Assembly: GCF_022229005.1 (NCBI RefSeq) | Contig: NZ_JAKKFD010000027.1 | Span: 1 to 64,000, forward strand | Origin: Micromonospora trifolii | GTDB lineage: Bacteria; Actinomycetota; Actinomycetes; Mycobacteriales; Micromonosporaceae | Direction of reading: 5' to 3' | Length of the DNA stretch: 64,000 nt | Shown here: one piece after another, positions 9,224 through 17,265 of the stretch | Layout of the letters: each line of letters begins with the position of its first letter | Numbering within the stretch: the stretch's first letter is position 1 | The notes under the pieces: model-generated | What the model was told of the DNA's origin: nothing | What the model saw: only the letters and a program-made list of their open reading frames with translations | Database searches by the model: none | Made by a program: the position numbers and the translations under genes

Positions 9224-10477
9224 TCAGATGAGGGCGGGTTCGGGGTGGGCCGGCTCGCTGGGCGGTGCCGGTGGTCGGCCGAGCGCCGGGTCGGCCGCGC
9301 CGCGCCTGGCGTGCCGGGCGAGCAGCACCCAGTTGGTGACGGCGAGGGTGCCCAGCAGCAGGCTGAACCCGATCAGTGAGGCGAGCATCAGCGGTGCGCT
9401 GACCGGGGAGACGGCCTGCTCGGTGGGGAGCAGCCCGTACGCCACCCAGGGCTGACGGCCGACCTCCCGGGAGATCCAGCCGAGGATCACCGCGATGAAC
9501 GGCAGCGGCAGCGCGAGCAGGATCAGCCAGAGCGGGAAGCGCAGTCGGATGATCCAGTCCCGGAAGAGCAGGGGCAGCAGGAGCCAGACGCAGCCGAGGG
9601 TGAAGCCGATCAGGATCATGAACCCCAACCCGACGCTGGCCAGCACCGGCGGGGTGTAGTCGCCGGGGCCGAACCGGGTGGTCCACTCGGCGATCAGCGC
9701 CTGGCTCTCCAGGCTGTCGCCGCCGAACTTGGTCGGCTGCACCGAGCCCACCGGGCCGAACTGGGCGAAACCGAAGCCCTGCACCATCGTGATGGCCAGT
9801 GCCGCGGTGACCAGGCCGATCCGCAGCGAGGTGCGGAAGAGCGCGAAGTCCGCGGTACGCCGGATCAGGTGCCCGGCGCTGACCGCCGCCATCAGCATCC
9901 CGCCGACCAGCAGCGCCGCCGAGACCACGTGCCCGAAGGCCATGCCGAGGCTGGGGTTGGTGAGCAGCGCACCGAAGTCGGTGAGATGGGCGATCCCGTC
10001 GCGGACCTCGTAGCCGACCGGGTTCTGCAGCCAGGAGTTGGCCACCATGATCCAGAACGCCGAGGCGTACGCCGTGATCGCCACGCCCCAGAGCAACGCG
10101 AGGTGGACGCCCTTGCCGAGCCGGTGCCAGCCGAAGATCCACATCCCGAGGAACGTGGACTCCAGGAAGAACGCCACAAGCGTCTCGATGGCCAGGGGCG
10201 CCCCGAAGACGTTGCCGACGTAGCGCGACAGGCCACTCCAGTTCAGCCCGAACTGGAACTCCATCACGATGCCGGTGGCGATGCCGAGCACGTAGTTGAT
10301 CACGTAGAGCTGGCCCCAGTAGCGGGTCAGCCGCTCCCACTTCGGGTTGCCGGTGAGCACCCAGGCGGTCTGCATGCCCACCAGCAGGGTGACCAGCCCG
10401 AGCGTGACGACGACGAACAGGAAGTGGATCGACGTGGTGGTGGCGAACTGCAGGCGGGCGAGGAGCAGGGTGTCCAT
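9224..10477 (-). CDS. cydA: cytochrome bd ubiquinol oxidase subunit I (CydA)
   Basis: A 417-residue membrane protein that carries the haems of the bd oxidase. Visible ligands match the family: His18 (SIHF) for high-spin haem b595, Glu98 and Glu106 (IETLVAFFLES) in the haem/proton region, His183 (FGHVV) for haem b558, and a GRQPW motif at 340-344. The segment between helices 6 and 7 is short, so this is the short Q-loop type common in actinobacteria, compared with about 520 residues in E. coli. It is the first gene of cydABDC. The ATG at 10477 has GGAGGG seven bases upstream. Expression is probably induced by low oxygen or when the bcc-aa3 branch is limited. Confidence 0.96.
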   Translation of the reverse strand: MDTLLLARLQFATTTSIHFLFVVVTLGLVTLLVGMQTAWVLTGNPKWERLTRYWGQLYVINYVLGIATGIVMEFQFGLNWSGLSRYVGNVFGAPLAIETLVAFFLESTFLGMWIFGWHRLGKGVHLALLWGVAITAYASAFWIMVANSWLQNPVGYEVRDGIAHLTDFGALLTNPSLGMAFGHVVSAALLVGGMLMAAVSAGHLIRRTADFALFRTSLRIGLVTAALAITMVQGFGFAQFGPVGSVQPTKFGGDSLESQALIAEWTTRFGPGDYTPPVLASVGLGFMILIGFTLGCVWLLLPLLFRDWIIRLRFPLWLILLALPLPFIAVILGWISREVGRQPWVAYGLLPTEQAVSPVSAPLMLASLIGFSLLLGTLAVTNWVLLARHARRGAADPALGRPPAPPSEPAHPEPALI

Positions 10478-10499
10478 GACCAGCCCTCCATAGCGTTGG

Positions 10500-10580
10500 C
10501 TGCCTTGTCGTAGCCACCCTACACGTAGCTAGCCTACATAAAAACTCTACTACGCCTTGTCGTAGACAATATTACGACGA
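10500..10580 (-). promoter_or_regulatory. cyd operon promoter region rich in CTAC/GTAG inverted repeats
   Basis: This AT-rich stretch upstream of cydA carries two exact direct copies of a 12-mer (CTACGACAAGGC read on the minus strand, at 10502-10513 and 10554-10565). It also has two inverted repeats of TACG with 6-nt spacing and one CTAC-N2-GTAG. Minus-strand -10 candidates are TAGGCT (10531-10536) and TAGGGT (10516-10521). No Rex-type TTGTGAA-N4-TTCACAA site is present. The binding protein is unknown. Confidence 0.5.
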
Positions 10581-10654
10581 TGCGTAGTAGCTGCGTTTGC
10601 TGGTGGTGCGGCGAGGCAACGCCGGGCGAGGGGGCGGCCTATGCCGCTTCGCCG

Positions 10655-10725
10655 CCTTTGCTCTGCTTCAACCCACGCAACGGTTCTGCCGCGAAGGTGG
10701 TGCGTGGGTTGAAGCAGAGCAAAGG
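10655..10725 (-). terminator. 25-bp perfect inverted repeat, probable terminator
   Basis: Arms 10655-10679 and 10701-10725 are exact reverse complements over 25 bp with a 21-nt loop. The hairpin lies after the M56 peptidase stop and before the cyd promoter on the same strand, so it probably insulates the two transcripts. There is no T-run, as is common for actinobacterial terminators. Together with the cyd promoter it accounts for the 322-bp gene-free gap 10478-10799. Confidence 0.65.
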
Positions 10726-10799
10726 GGGACTCGAACACCTGGCCGTCCGGCCGGCGACACGCCGTCACCCGGGCAGTGGCGTGGGGCGGGGTTGGCGCG

Positions 10800-11705
10800 T
10801 CAGCTCAGGAAGAGGGTGACCGGGAGAGCGACCAGGGTGGCGGCGACCGCGAGGGCGGTGGCGCCCAGCACCCGGGGCGGCCGGTCGCTGACCAGCAGGC
10901 GCTGCACCCGTACGTCAAGATCCCGATCACCCATGCCGAGCGCGCCGGCCGGTGTGATCCGGTGCCCGGCGGCGGCGAACCGGCGTAGCGCCCCCGCCAG
11001 CGGGGCCTCGGCGTGCAGCTCGCGGGCCTTGTCGTCGGCGCGCATCTCGACCAGCAGGGCGACCCGCTCGTGCGCGTCGCGCACCCAGCCGAACCACGGC
11101 AGCGCCCGGCACAGCGCGGTGAACGGCAGCAGCACCAGATCGTGCCGCTCGTGGGCGTGCGCACGCTCGTGACTGAGAACCGCGGCCAGCTCGGCCCGGT
11201 CCAACAGGCTCAGGGTGCCGGCGCTGACCACCACCTGCGGCTTCACGCCCGGCAGGCAGTACGCGGCGGCGCTCGGATGATCCAACACCAGCGCGCCCGG
11301 CGCCGCCGGGTCGTTCCGGGCGACCAGGGAGAGCAGGTCCCGGTGGCGACGCTGGGCGCGTACGGTGCCGTGGATGCTGCGCACTGTCGTCGTGACCAGC
11401 ACCGCCCCGATGCCGAAGCCCACGCCGACGCCGGCCAGGTGGAACGTGCCCACCCCGATCGGCAGGGCGCCGTGGGCGAGGTCGTTGGCCAGGGCGAGCA
11501 GTGCGCTACCTGTCGGCCGCTCGTACGCGCTCAGCCCGAGCGCCATCGGCAGGCCCATCGCGGAGAGGCCCAACGCCAGCCCGACGGCCTGCCAGCAGAC
11601 GATCGCCACCCGAGGGCTGCGCCACGTCCAGGTGGAACGGGCCAACACCTGGGCGGTCAGATAGCAGGCCAGCATCGTGGCGGCGAAGTGCACGGCGTAG
11701 GCCAT
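10800..11705 (-). CDS. M56 (BlaR1/MecR1-like) membrane zinc metallopeptidase
   Basis: A 301-residue membrane protein with N-terminal hydrophobic segments (YAVHFAATMLACYLTAQVL and two or three more by residue 110), a cytoplasmic zinc protease domain, and a C-terminal hydrophobic helix. The zinc motif is HERAH within LSHERAHAHERHD (about residue 178), and a downstream Glu in VEMRADDKA can complete the site. It lies 10 nt downstream of a BlaI repressor gene. M56 proteases and BlaI repressors act as sensor and repressor: the activated protease triggers BlaI cleavage. It lacks a penicillin-binding sensor domain, so the signal is not a beta-lactam bound to this protein in the classical manner. Confidence 0.9.
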   Translation of the reverse strand: MAYAVHFAATMLACYLTAQVLARSTWTWRSPRVAIVCWQAVGLALGLSAMGLPMALGLSAYERPTGSALLALANDLAHGALPIGVGTFHLAGVGVGFGIGAVLVTTTVRSIHGTVRAQRRHRDLLSLVARNDPAAPGALVLDHPSAAAYCLPGVKPQVVVSAGTLSLLDRAELAAVLSHERAHAHERHDLVLLPFTALCRALPWFGWVRDAHERVALLVEMRADDKARELHAEAPLAGALRRFAAAGHRITPAGALGMGDRDLDVRVQRLLVSDRPPRVLGATALAVAATLVALPVTLFLS

Positions 11706-11715
11706 GGTGTGCGCC

Positions 11716-12189
11716 CTACCGCTCCGCTGCTTCGCCGGCGGGTCGTCGGCCCGCCGGGCCGTCCACCCGATCGGTCAGGGTGTCGGCCCCGCCCGCGTCG
11801 CCGCCGGTGGAGCCCGGCCCGGTCAGCCCGGCCTCGCTGCCCAGGGCTGCTCGCAGCACCTCGGCCTCGGTGCCGGTCACCGAGCGGGCGAACCGCACCA
11901 GCGCGGCGTCCCGGCTGCCGCCCAGGTCGAGGGCGTCGAGCATGAGTTGAGCGATGTGCGCCTCGCGGCTGGCCGCCGGACGGTACCGCCAGGCGCGACC
12001 CTCCCGCTCCCGCTGCACCATGCCCTTGCCGGCGAGCCGGTCCAGCACTGTCATCACAGTGGTGTACGCCAGTTCGCGGCCATCGAGCGCGTCGGCCACC
12101 TCGCGCACGGTCACCCCGTCCGACGTGCCGGGAACCACGTCCCACAGCACGTCCATCACCGCACGCTCAAGATCGCCCAACCGAGTCAC
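11716..12189 (-). CDS. BlaI/MecI/CopY family transcriptional repressor
   Basis: A 157-residue winged-helix repressor starting at GTG 12189. The N-terminal domain has the BlaI pattern: LGDLERAVMDVLWD, then TVREVADAL, then LAYTTVMTVLDRLAGKGMV and a REGRAWRYRP wing. The C-terminal dimerisation region extends to about residue 120 and is followed by an unusual Gly/Asp-rich tail of some 40 residues. It is paired with the M56 protease that would inactivate it. In Mycobacterium tuberculosis the BlaI homologue regulates respiratory genes; here the cyd operon is the next operon downstream, which makes it a candidate target but not a shown one. Confidence 0.92.
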   Translation of the reverse strand: MTRLGDLERAVMDVLWDVVPGTSDGVTVREVADALDGRELAYTTVMTVLDRLAGKGMVQREREGRAWRYRPAASREAHIAQLMLDALDLGGSRDAALVRFARSVTGTEAEVLRAALGSEAGLTGPGSTGGDAGGADTLTDRVDGPAGRRPAGEAAER

Positions 12190-12195
12190 GAACCA

Positions 12196-12211
12196 ATCCT
12201 ACCCCCGGTAG
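12196..12211 (-). promoter_or_regulatory. blaI leaderless -10 and inverted-repeat operator
   Basis: Read on the minus strand, TAGGAT lies 6 nt before the GTG start. It overlaps a CTACC-N3-GGTAG inverted repeat (12199-12211), a plausible autoregulatory BlaI site. Confidence 0.5.
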
Positions 12212-12267
12212 TAGACCCCCCACCCACCCCACCGGGCCGTCCCACCCCCACCCACCCAACCCAGCGA

Positions 12268-12324
12268 TGATCATGAGGTTGACCGGCTTGACGGAGATCA
12301 AACACTCCGCCGACCCCATGATCA
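12268..12324. repeat. imperfect TGATCATG inverted repeat
   Basis: Arms 12268-12279 and 12313-12324 (TGATCATGAGGT against its near-complement) differ at one position, and an inner CGGAG/CTCCG pair adds to the hairpin. The core TGATCATGAGGTTG recurs in the repeat at 40457-40517, so this looks like a dispersed intergenic repeat family. Confidence 0.5.
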
Positions 12325-12428
12325 CCAGTCAGGATGGCCGGTGCCGGCGGCCGACGCCCCGCTAACCGGAAACTCAACCCAAGGCAGAACCGGTGAGCTG
12401 ACCCACCCGACGAACCCGGCCCACGTCA

Positions 12429-12502
12429 GGTTTTCCGGGGGAGCCCGCCCACGCAGGGATCAAGCCTGACCGCCCGGAGTGGGCGGGCTCCCCCGGAAAA
12501 CC
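12429..12502 (-). terminator. 24-bp perfect inverted repeat, probable terminator
   Basis: Arms 12429-12452 and 12479-12502 are perfect reverse complements. The structure sits 19 nt beyond the stop of the short aldehyde dehydrogenase-like gene and has no U-tract. With the repeat at 12268-12324 and the blaI promoter it fills the 332-bp gene-free gap 12190-12521. Confidence 0.65.
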
Positions 12503-12521
12503 CAAAGGCCGAGAAGAACGA

Positions 12522-13346
12522 TTACACCCCCTTGGGGTGCCACACCGTCTTCGTCTCCAACAGCGCCGTCATCCGATCCAGGCCCGGGTCGACCGACCAG
12601 TCGTGGTCGGCCGGGGCCGGTCGGAGCACCCGCTTGAGGTTCTCCGCCGCCTTGACCTCCAGGTCGGTGGCGAGCGCGGCGTCGGTGACCCCGGTCAGGT
12701 CGATCGCGTTGACGTCCATGTGCGCGGCCAACGTCGGCGCGGTTTCGGTGATCGCGCCGGTGAGGATGTTGACCACACCGCCGGGCAGGTCGGAGGTGGC
12801 CAGCACCTCGGCCAACGTCACCGCTGCCAGCGGCTCGCTCGGCGAGGCCGCCACCACCACTGTGTTGCCGGTGACGATCGCCGGGGCGATCACGCTGACC
12901 AGACCGAGCAGCGCCGGGCGTTCCGGCGCTACCACAGCGACCACGCCGGTCGGCTCGGGCGCTGAGATGTTGAAGTACGGGCCGGCTACCGGGTTGGCGC
13001 CGCCGTACACCTGGGCGAGCTTGTCGGCCCAGCCGGCGTACCAGACCCAGCGGTCGACAGCGGCGTCCACCTCGTCGCCGGGGATGCCCAGGGCGACGAA
13101 CTGTTCGCGGCGGCCCTCCAGCATCTCGGCGGCCCGGTAGAGGATCTGACCCCGGTTGTACGCGGTAGCGCCGGCCCAGCCCTTGACGGCGGCGCGGGCG
13201 GCGACCACCGCGTCCCGGGCGTCCTTGCGGGAGGCCAGTGACACATTCGAGGACTGCACGAGATACGACCGTCCCGACTCGCTGCGCGGGAACTTCCCGC
13301 CGATGAAGAGCTTGTACGTCTTGCGTACCGCCACCCGCTCAGACAT
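12522..13346 (-). CDS. truncated aldehyde dehydrogenase-like protein (NAD-binding half only)
   Basis: The start is ATG 13346, which overlaps the TGA of the upstream full-length enzyme (274 residues; usual family length about 480). It has the ALDH N-terminal region and much of the coenzyme domain: KLFIGGKFPRSESGR, VWYAGWADK, VVAPERPALLGLVSVIAPAIVTGNTVVV and the LPGGVVNILTG loop. The region that would hold the catalytic Cys (GHVCCAG in its neighbour) is missing. The protein instead ends with about 35 residues of unrelated sequence (DHDWSVDP, LETKTVWHPKGV). The reading frame is clean, with neighbour-like codon use, so it looks like a maintained shortened paralogue rather than decay. A regulatory or subunit role for the adjacent enzyme is inferred. 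Confidence 0.88.
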   Translation of the reverse strand: MSERVAVRKTYKLFIGGKFPRSESGRSYLVQSSNVSLASRKDARDAVVAARAAVKGWAGATAYNRGQILYRAAEMLEGRREQFVALGIPGDEVDAAVDRWVWYAGWADKLAQVYGGANPVAGPYFNISAPEPTGVVAVVAPERPALLGLVSVIAPAIVTGNTVVVAASPSEPLAAVTLAEVLATSDLPGGVVNILTGAITETAPTLAAHMDVNAIDLTGVTDAALATDLEVKAAENLKRVLRPAPADHDWSVDPGLDRMTALLETKTVWHPKGV

Positions 13347-14769
13347 TGAGGTAGCCCTCCAGCCCGTGCCGGCCGCCCTCGCGACCGTAGCCCGACTCCT
13401 TGTACCCACCGAACGGCGAGGTGGGGTCGAACTTGTTGAAGGTGTTGGCCCAGACGACGCCGGCGCGCAGCCGGTCGGCCATCCACAGGATCCGGGAGCC
13501 CTTGTCGGTCCAGATCCCGGCCGACAACCCGTACGGCGTGTTGTTGGCCTTCTCCACGGCCTCGGCCGGGGTGCGGAAGGTGAGCACCGACAGCACCGGG
13601 CCGAAGATCTCCTCGCGGGCGATCCGGTGTGCCTGGGTGACGCCGGTGAAGATGGTCGGCGCGAACCAGAAGCCCCGGTCGGGCAGGTCGCACGGCGGTG
13701 ACCAGCGCTCGGCGCCCTCGGCCGAGCCGGCGTCGGACAGTTCGCGGATCCGCTCCAGTTGGGCGGCCGAGTTGATCGCGCCGACGTCGGTGTTCTTGTC
13801 CAGCGGGTCGCCGACCCGGAGCTGAGCCATCCGTCGCTTCAGCGACTCCAGCACCCGGTCGGCCACGTTCTCCTGGACCAGCAGTCGGGAGCCGGCGCAG
13901 CAGACGTGCCCCTGGTTGAAGAAGATGCCGTTGACGATGCCCTCGACGGCCTGGTCGATGGGTGCGTCGTCGAAGACGATGTTGGCGGCCTTGCCGCCCA
14001 GCTCCAGGGTGAGCTTCTTGCGGGTGCCGGCGATCGACCGGGCGATGGCCCGGCCGACGTCGGTGGAGCCGGTGAAGGCGACCTTGTCCACGCCCTGGTG
14101 CTCGACCAGCGCGCGGCCGGTGTCGCCAGCGCCGGTGAGGATGTTGACCACACCGGCCGGCAGTTCGGCCTGCTGGCAGATCTCGGCGAAGAGCAGCGCG
14201 GTCAGCGGGGTGGTCTCGGCCGGCTTCAGCACCACCGTGTTGCCCGCGGCGAGCGCCGGGGCGATCTTCCAGGCCAGCATGAGCAGCGGGAAGTTCCACG
14301 GGATGACCTGCGCGGCCACGCCGATGGGTCGCGGGTTCGCGCCGAAGCCGGAGTGTTCCAGCTTGTCGGCCCAGCCCGCGTAGTAGAAGAAGTGCGCGGC
14401 GACCAGCGGCAGGTCGACGTCGCGGGACTCGCGGATCGGCTTGCCGTTGTCCAGTGATTCCAGGACGGCCAGCTCGCGGGAGCGCTCCTGGATGAGCCGG
14501 GCGATCCGGTACAGGTACTTCGCCCGGTCCCGGCCCGACATCGGGCCCCAGACCTTGTCGTACGCCTTCCGGGCGGCGCGCACCGCGCGTTCCACGTCCT
14601 GGGGGCCGGCCTCGGCGACCTCGGCCAGCACCTCCTCGGAGGCGGGGTTGATCGACTTGAAGCTGTCACCGTCGGTCGGGTCGACGAACGTGCCGTCGAT
14701 GAACAGCCCGTACGAGGGTTTGAGGTCCACCACCGAGCGGGACTCGGGGGCGGGGGCGTATTCGAACAT
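13339..14769 (-). CDS. NAD-dependent aldehyde dehydrogenase
   Basis: A full-length 476-residue ALDH superfamily enzyme. Visible features are the coenzyme loop VIPWNFPLLMLAWK, KPAETTPLTAL, GAGDTGRALVEH with FTGSTDVGRAI, the catalytic Glu in LELGGKAANI, and the nucleophile Cys in FFNQGHVCCAGSR. The C-terminal EIFGPVLSV and NTFNKFDPTSPFGGYKESG segments are present. It lies 6 nt downstream of deoC and overlaps the truncated ALDH-like gene by 8 nt. The most likely role is oxidation of acetaldehyde released by DeoC, perhaps also other aldehydes; this comes from context, since the substrate cannot be read from sequence. Confidence 0.93.
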   Translation of the reverse strand: MFEYAPAPESRSVVDLKPSYGLFIDGTFVDPTDGDSFKSINPASEEVLAEVAEAGPQDVERAVRAARKAYDKVWGPMSGRDRAKYLYRIARLIQERSRELAVLESLDNGKPIRESRDVDLPLVAAHFFYYAGWADKLEHSGFGANPRPIGVAAQVIPWNFPLLMLAWKIAPALAAGNTVVLKPAETTPLTALLFAEICQQAELPAGVVNILTGAGDTGRALVEHQGVDKVAFTGSTDVGRAIARSIAGTRKKLTLELGGKAANIVFDDAPIDQAVEGIVNGIFFNQGHVCCAGSRLLVQENVADRVLESLKRRMAQLRVGDPLDKNTDVGAINSAAQLERIRELSDAGSAEGAERWSPPCDLPDRGFWFAPTIFTGVTQAHRIAREEIFGPVLSVLTFRTPAEAVEKANNTPYGLSAGIWTDKGSRILWMADRLRAGVVWANTFNKFDPTSPFGGYKESGYGREGGRHGLEGYLNV

Positions 14770-14775
14770 CGGCTA

Positions 14776-15735
14776 TCAGTCCAGGGTGAAGTAGTCGGGA
14801 CCGGAGTAGGTGCCGGTCGTCAGCTTGGTGCGCTGCATCAGCAGGTCGTTGAGCAGGCTGGACGCGCCGAAGCGGAACCAGTCCGGGTCGAGCCAGTCCG
14901 GGCCGACGGTCTCGTTGACCATCACCAGGTACTTGATCGCGTCCTTGGTGGTCTTGATGCCACCGGCGGGCTTCACGCCCACCTGCCGCCCGGTCGCCTC
15001 ACGGAAGTCGCGGACCGCTTCCAGCATCACCAGGCTCACCGGCATCGTCGCCGCGATCGGGACCTTGCCGGTGGAGGTCTTGATGAAGTCGCCGCCGGCC
15101 AGCATGGCCAGCCAGGAGGCTCGCCGGACGTTGTCGTAGGTGGCCAGCTCGCCGGTCTCCAGGATCACCTTGAGGTGGGCATCCCCGGAGGCTTCCTTGG
15201 TGGCCACGATCTCGTCGTAGACCTCCTTGTACCGCCCGGACAGGAACGCACCCCGGTTGATCACCATGTCGATCTCGTCGGCGCCGGCCGCGACGGCGGC
15301 CCGGGTGTCGGCCAGCTTGATCTCCAGCGGCGCCTGACCCGACGGGAACGCGGTCGCCACGCTGGCCAGGTGCACGCCCGATCCGCGCAACACCTCGGCC
15401 ACGTACGGAACCATCGCCGGGTAGACGCAGACCGCGCCGACGTGCGGGCAGGACGGGTCGGCCGGGTCCGGACGAATGGCCTTCGCGGCGAGCGCGCGCA
15501 CCTTGCCCGGGGTGTCGGCCCCTTCCAGGGTGGTCAGGTCGACCATCCGGATCGCCAGGTCGATCGCCTGGGCCTTGGCGGTGGTCTTGATGGAGCGGGT
15601 GCCGAGCTGTGCCGCCCGCTGCTCCGCGCCGACCTGGTCCACGCCGGGCAGGCCGTGCAGGAAGGTCCGCAGAGCGGTCTCGGATCGTCCCAGCTCGGAG
15701 AGCTCCGACCGGGCCGACGTCGTTGTCGCCGTCAT
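14776..15735 (-). CDS. deoC: deoxyribose-phosphate aldolase
   Basis: Cleaves 2-deoxyribose-5-phosphate to acetaldehyde and glyceraldehyde-3-phosphate. I use ATG 15735 (319 residues) because TAGACT lies 7 nt upstream, a leaderless promoter; an in-frame ATG at 15753 would overlap it. The TIM-barrel landmarks are clear: EIDMVINRGAFLSG with the proton-relay Asp, VILETGEL, the Schiff-base Lys in DFIKTSTGK, and VGVKPAGGIKTTKDA with the second conserved Lys. The length is longer than E. coli DeoC (about 260) because of N-terminal and C-terminal extensions. It is the first gene of deoC-ALDH-ALDH and is divergent from upp. Confidence 0.95.
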   Translation of the reverse strand: MTATTTSARSELSELGRSETALRTFLHGLPGVDQVGAEQRAAQLGTRSIKTTAKAQAIDLAIRMVDLTTLEGADTPGKVRALAAKAIRPDPADPSCPHVGAVCVYPAMVPYVAEVLRGSGVHLASVATAFPSGQAPLEIKLADTRAAVAAGADEIDMVINRGAFLSGRYKEVYDEIVATKEASGDAHLKVILETGELATYDNVRRASWLAMLAGGDFIKTSTGKVPIAATMPVSLVMLEAVRDFREATGRQVGVKPAGGIKTTKDAIKYLVMVNETVGPDWLDPDWFRFGASSLLNDLLMQRTKLTTGTYSGPDYFTLD

Positions 15736-15742
15736 GCCGAGA

Positions 15743-15748
15743 AGTCTA
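15743..15748 (-). promoter_or_regulatory. deoC leaderless -10
   Basis: TAGACT on the minus strand, 7 nt before the deoC ATG at 15735. Confidence 0.5.
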
Positions 15749-15854
15749 CGCACCGCACCGCCGAGTGATCTTGCTCACGAGCGCTCGGTGACCTGCCGAC
15801 GTGAGCGGCGTCCCTGGTCCGACCGCACCCGCACCGCCGCGCGGTACGGACCGG

Positions 15855-15860
15855 TAGGTT
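15855..15860 (+). promoter_or_regulatory. upp leaderless -10
   Basis: TAGGTT, 8 nt before the upp GTG at 15869. The deoC and upp promoters share the 133-bp divergent gap. Confidence 0.5.
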
Positions 15861-15868
15861 GAGCGATC

Positions 15869-16501
15869 GTGGACGTACACGTCATTGACCATCCGCTGGC
15901 CCAGTCCCGGTTGACTGCCATGCGGGACGCGCGCACCGATTCCTCGACGTTCCGGGCGGCGCTGCACGAACTGACCACCATGCTGGTGTACGAGGCTGCG
16001 CGCACCTTCCCCGTCGAGCGGTACCCGGTGCAGACGCCGGTCACCGGCACCGAGGGCACCCGGCTGGCCAACCCGCCGCTGCTGGTCCCGGTGCTGCGCG
16101 CCGGCCTGGGCATGGCGGACGCCGCGTTGGGCCTTCTGCCCGAGTCCTCGATGGGGTTCGTGGGCCTGGCCCGCGACGAGGTGACCTACGAGCCTCGCGC
16201 GTACATGGAATCGCTGCCACGCGACCTGGCCGGGCTGCCGGTGCTGGTGCTCGACCCGATGCTGGCCACCGGCGGTTCGCTGGAGCATTCCTGTCGGCTG
16301 CTGGCCGATCGGGGCTGCACCGACATCACGGTGCTCTGTGTGCTCGCCGCCCCGGTCGGCATCGACCGGCTGAAGCGCTCCGGCTTGCCGTTGCGCCTGG
16401 TCACGGCCTCGATCGACGAGGGGCTCAACGACAGCATGTTCATTGTCCCGGGCCTCGGCGACGCCGGCGACCGCCAGTTCGGTGGCATGCCCCGCTTCTG
16501 A
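15869..16501 (+). CDS. upp: uracil phosphoribosyltransferase
   Basis: A 210-residue type I phosphoribosyltransferase that converts uracil and PRPP to UMP. The N-terminus VHVIDHPLAQSRLTAMRD and the LVPVLRAGLGMADA segment are typical of Upp. The PRPP loop is LVLDPMLATGGSLEHS, and the uracil-binding YIVPGLGDAGDR-like C-terminus (FIVPGLGDAGDRQFG) is intact. It starts at GTG 15869. Divergence from deoC and proximity to the phosphosugar mutase place it in a nucleoside/nucleobase salvage neighbourhood. Confidence 0.97.
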   Translation: MDVHVIDHPLAQSRLTAMRDARTDSSTFRAALHELTTMLVYEAARTFPVERYPVQTPVTGTEGTRLANPPLLVPVLRAGLGMADAALGLLPESSMGFVGLARDEVTYEPRAYMESLPRDLAGLPVLVLDPMLATGGSLEHSCRLLADRGCTDITVLCVLAAPVGIDRLKRSGLPLRLVTASIDEGLNDSMFIVPGLGDAGDRQFGGMPRF

Positions 16502-16560
16502 GGGGGATACCCGGTCGGTGCCGGGTCCGGCGGGTCCGTGCGCGCGGTGCGTGGACCCGC

Positions 16561-16566
16561 TACCGT
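16561..16566 (+). promoter_or_regulatory. leaderless -10 of the GOLPH3-like gene
   Basis: TACCGT, 8 nt before the ATG at 16575. Confidence 0.5.
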
Positions 16567-16574
16567 CTCCGGCC

Positions 16575-17252
16575 ATGACTGGTGTTGCGCTCGCCGAGGA
16601 GTTGCTGCTCCTCGCCTACGACGACACGACCGGCAAGGCGACCATGCCACGGATCAGCCTGGACCTGGGCATGGCCGCCGCGGTGCTGGTCGAGCTGGCT
16701 CTGGCCGGCCGGATCGCGTACGCCGACGGGTCCCTGACGGTGATCGATCCGACGCCGACGGGCGAGCCGTTCAGCGACGATGTGCTCAGCCGGATCACCG
16801 CCGACACCCCGCACACCCCGGCGTCCTGGGTGCAGCGTCTGCGGCACGGCCTGCGCGACCGGATCCTCGCCGACCTGTGCCGGCAGGGCGTCGTCCGGGA
16901 CGTCGACGAGACCGAGCTGGGCTTCATCCACGTGCACCGTTACCCGGTCGTGGACACCTCCGTGGAGGCGGAGACCCGGCAGCGGCTGGCCGAGGCGCTG
17001 ACCGGCGCGGCAGCCCCGGACGAGCGGACCGCCGCGCTGGCCACCCTGGTGGTGGTGCTCCGGATGGAGTCCGCGCTCGGGGTGAGCGGCGAGGCCGCCG
17101 CCGACGCCCGCCGCCGCTTGACGGAGATCGCCACCGGCGCCGGGTTCTCCGGCGAGGTGAGCACCGACGACTCGGTGGTCCGCCCGTCGGTCGGCCTGGT
17201 CGTCGCCGCCCTGGCCAAGGCCGTCGACCAGGCCCTCGGCCCACGCCGCTGA
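16575..17252 (+). CDS. GOLPH3/VPS74 (GPP34) family protein
   Basis: A 225-residue, all-helical protein with the GPP34 pattern known from eukaryotic Golgi phosphoprotein 3 and from many actinobacterial proteins. It begins LAEELLLLAYDDTTGK, then LGMAAAVLVELALAGRI, ITADTPHTPASWVQRLRHGL, and IHVHRYPVVD. The family binds phosphatidylinositol-4-phosphate in eukaryotes; the bacterial role is not established. I start at ATG 16575, although the frame is open further upstream. It converges with the phosphosugar mutase (13-bp gap). Function in this organism is unknown. Confidence 0.88.
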   Translation: MTGVALAEELLLLAYDDTTGKATMPRISLDLGMAAAVLVELALAGRIAYADGSLTVIDPTPTGEPFSDDVLSRITADTPHTPASWVQRLRHGLRDRILADLCRQGVVRDVDETELGFIHVHRYPVVDTSVEAETRQRLAEALTGAAAPDERTAALATLVVVLRMESALGVSGEAAADARRRLTEIATGAGFSGEVSTDDSVVRPSVGLVVAALAKAVDQALGPRR

Positions 17253-17265
17253 CCCCGCGCGCCGG

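Noticed and set aside
10500..10580. Rex-type operator in the cyd promoter
   Set aside because: No TTGTGAA-N4-TTCACAA-like site is present; the repeats are CTAC/GTAG-based.
10554..12211. Shared BlaI operator between blaI and cyd promoters
   Set aside because: Half sites look alike, but the spacing differs (3 nt against 6 nt), so a common operator is not supported and was left as a question.
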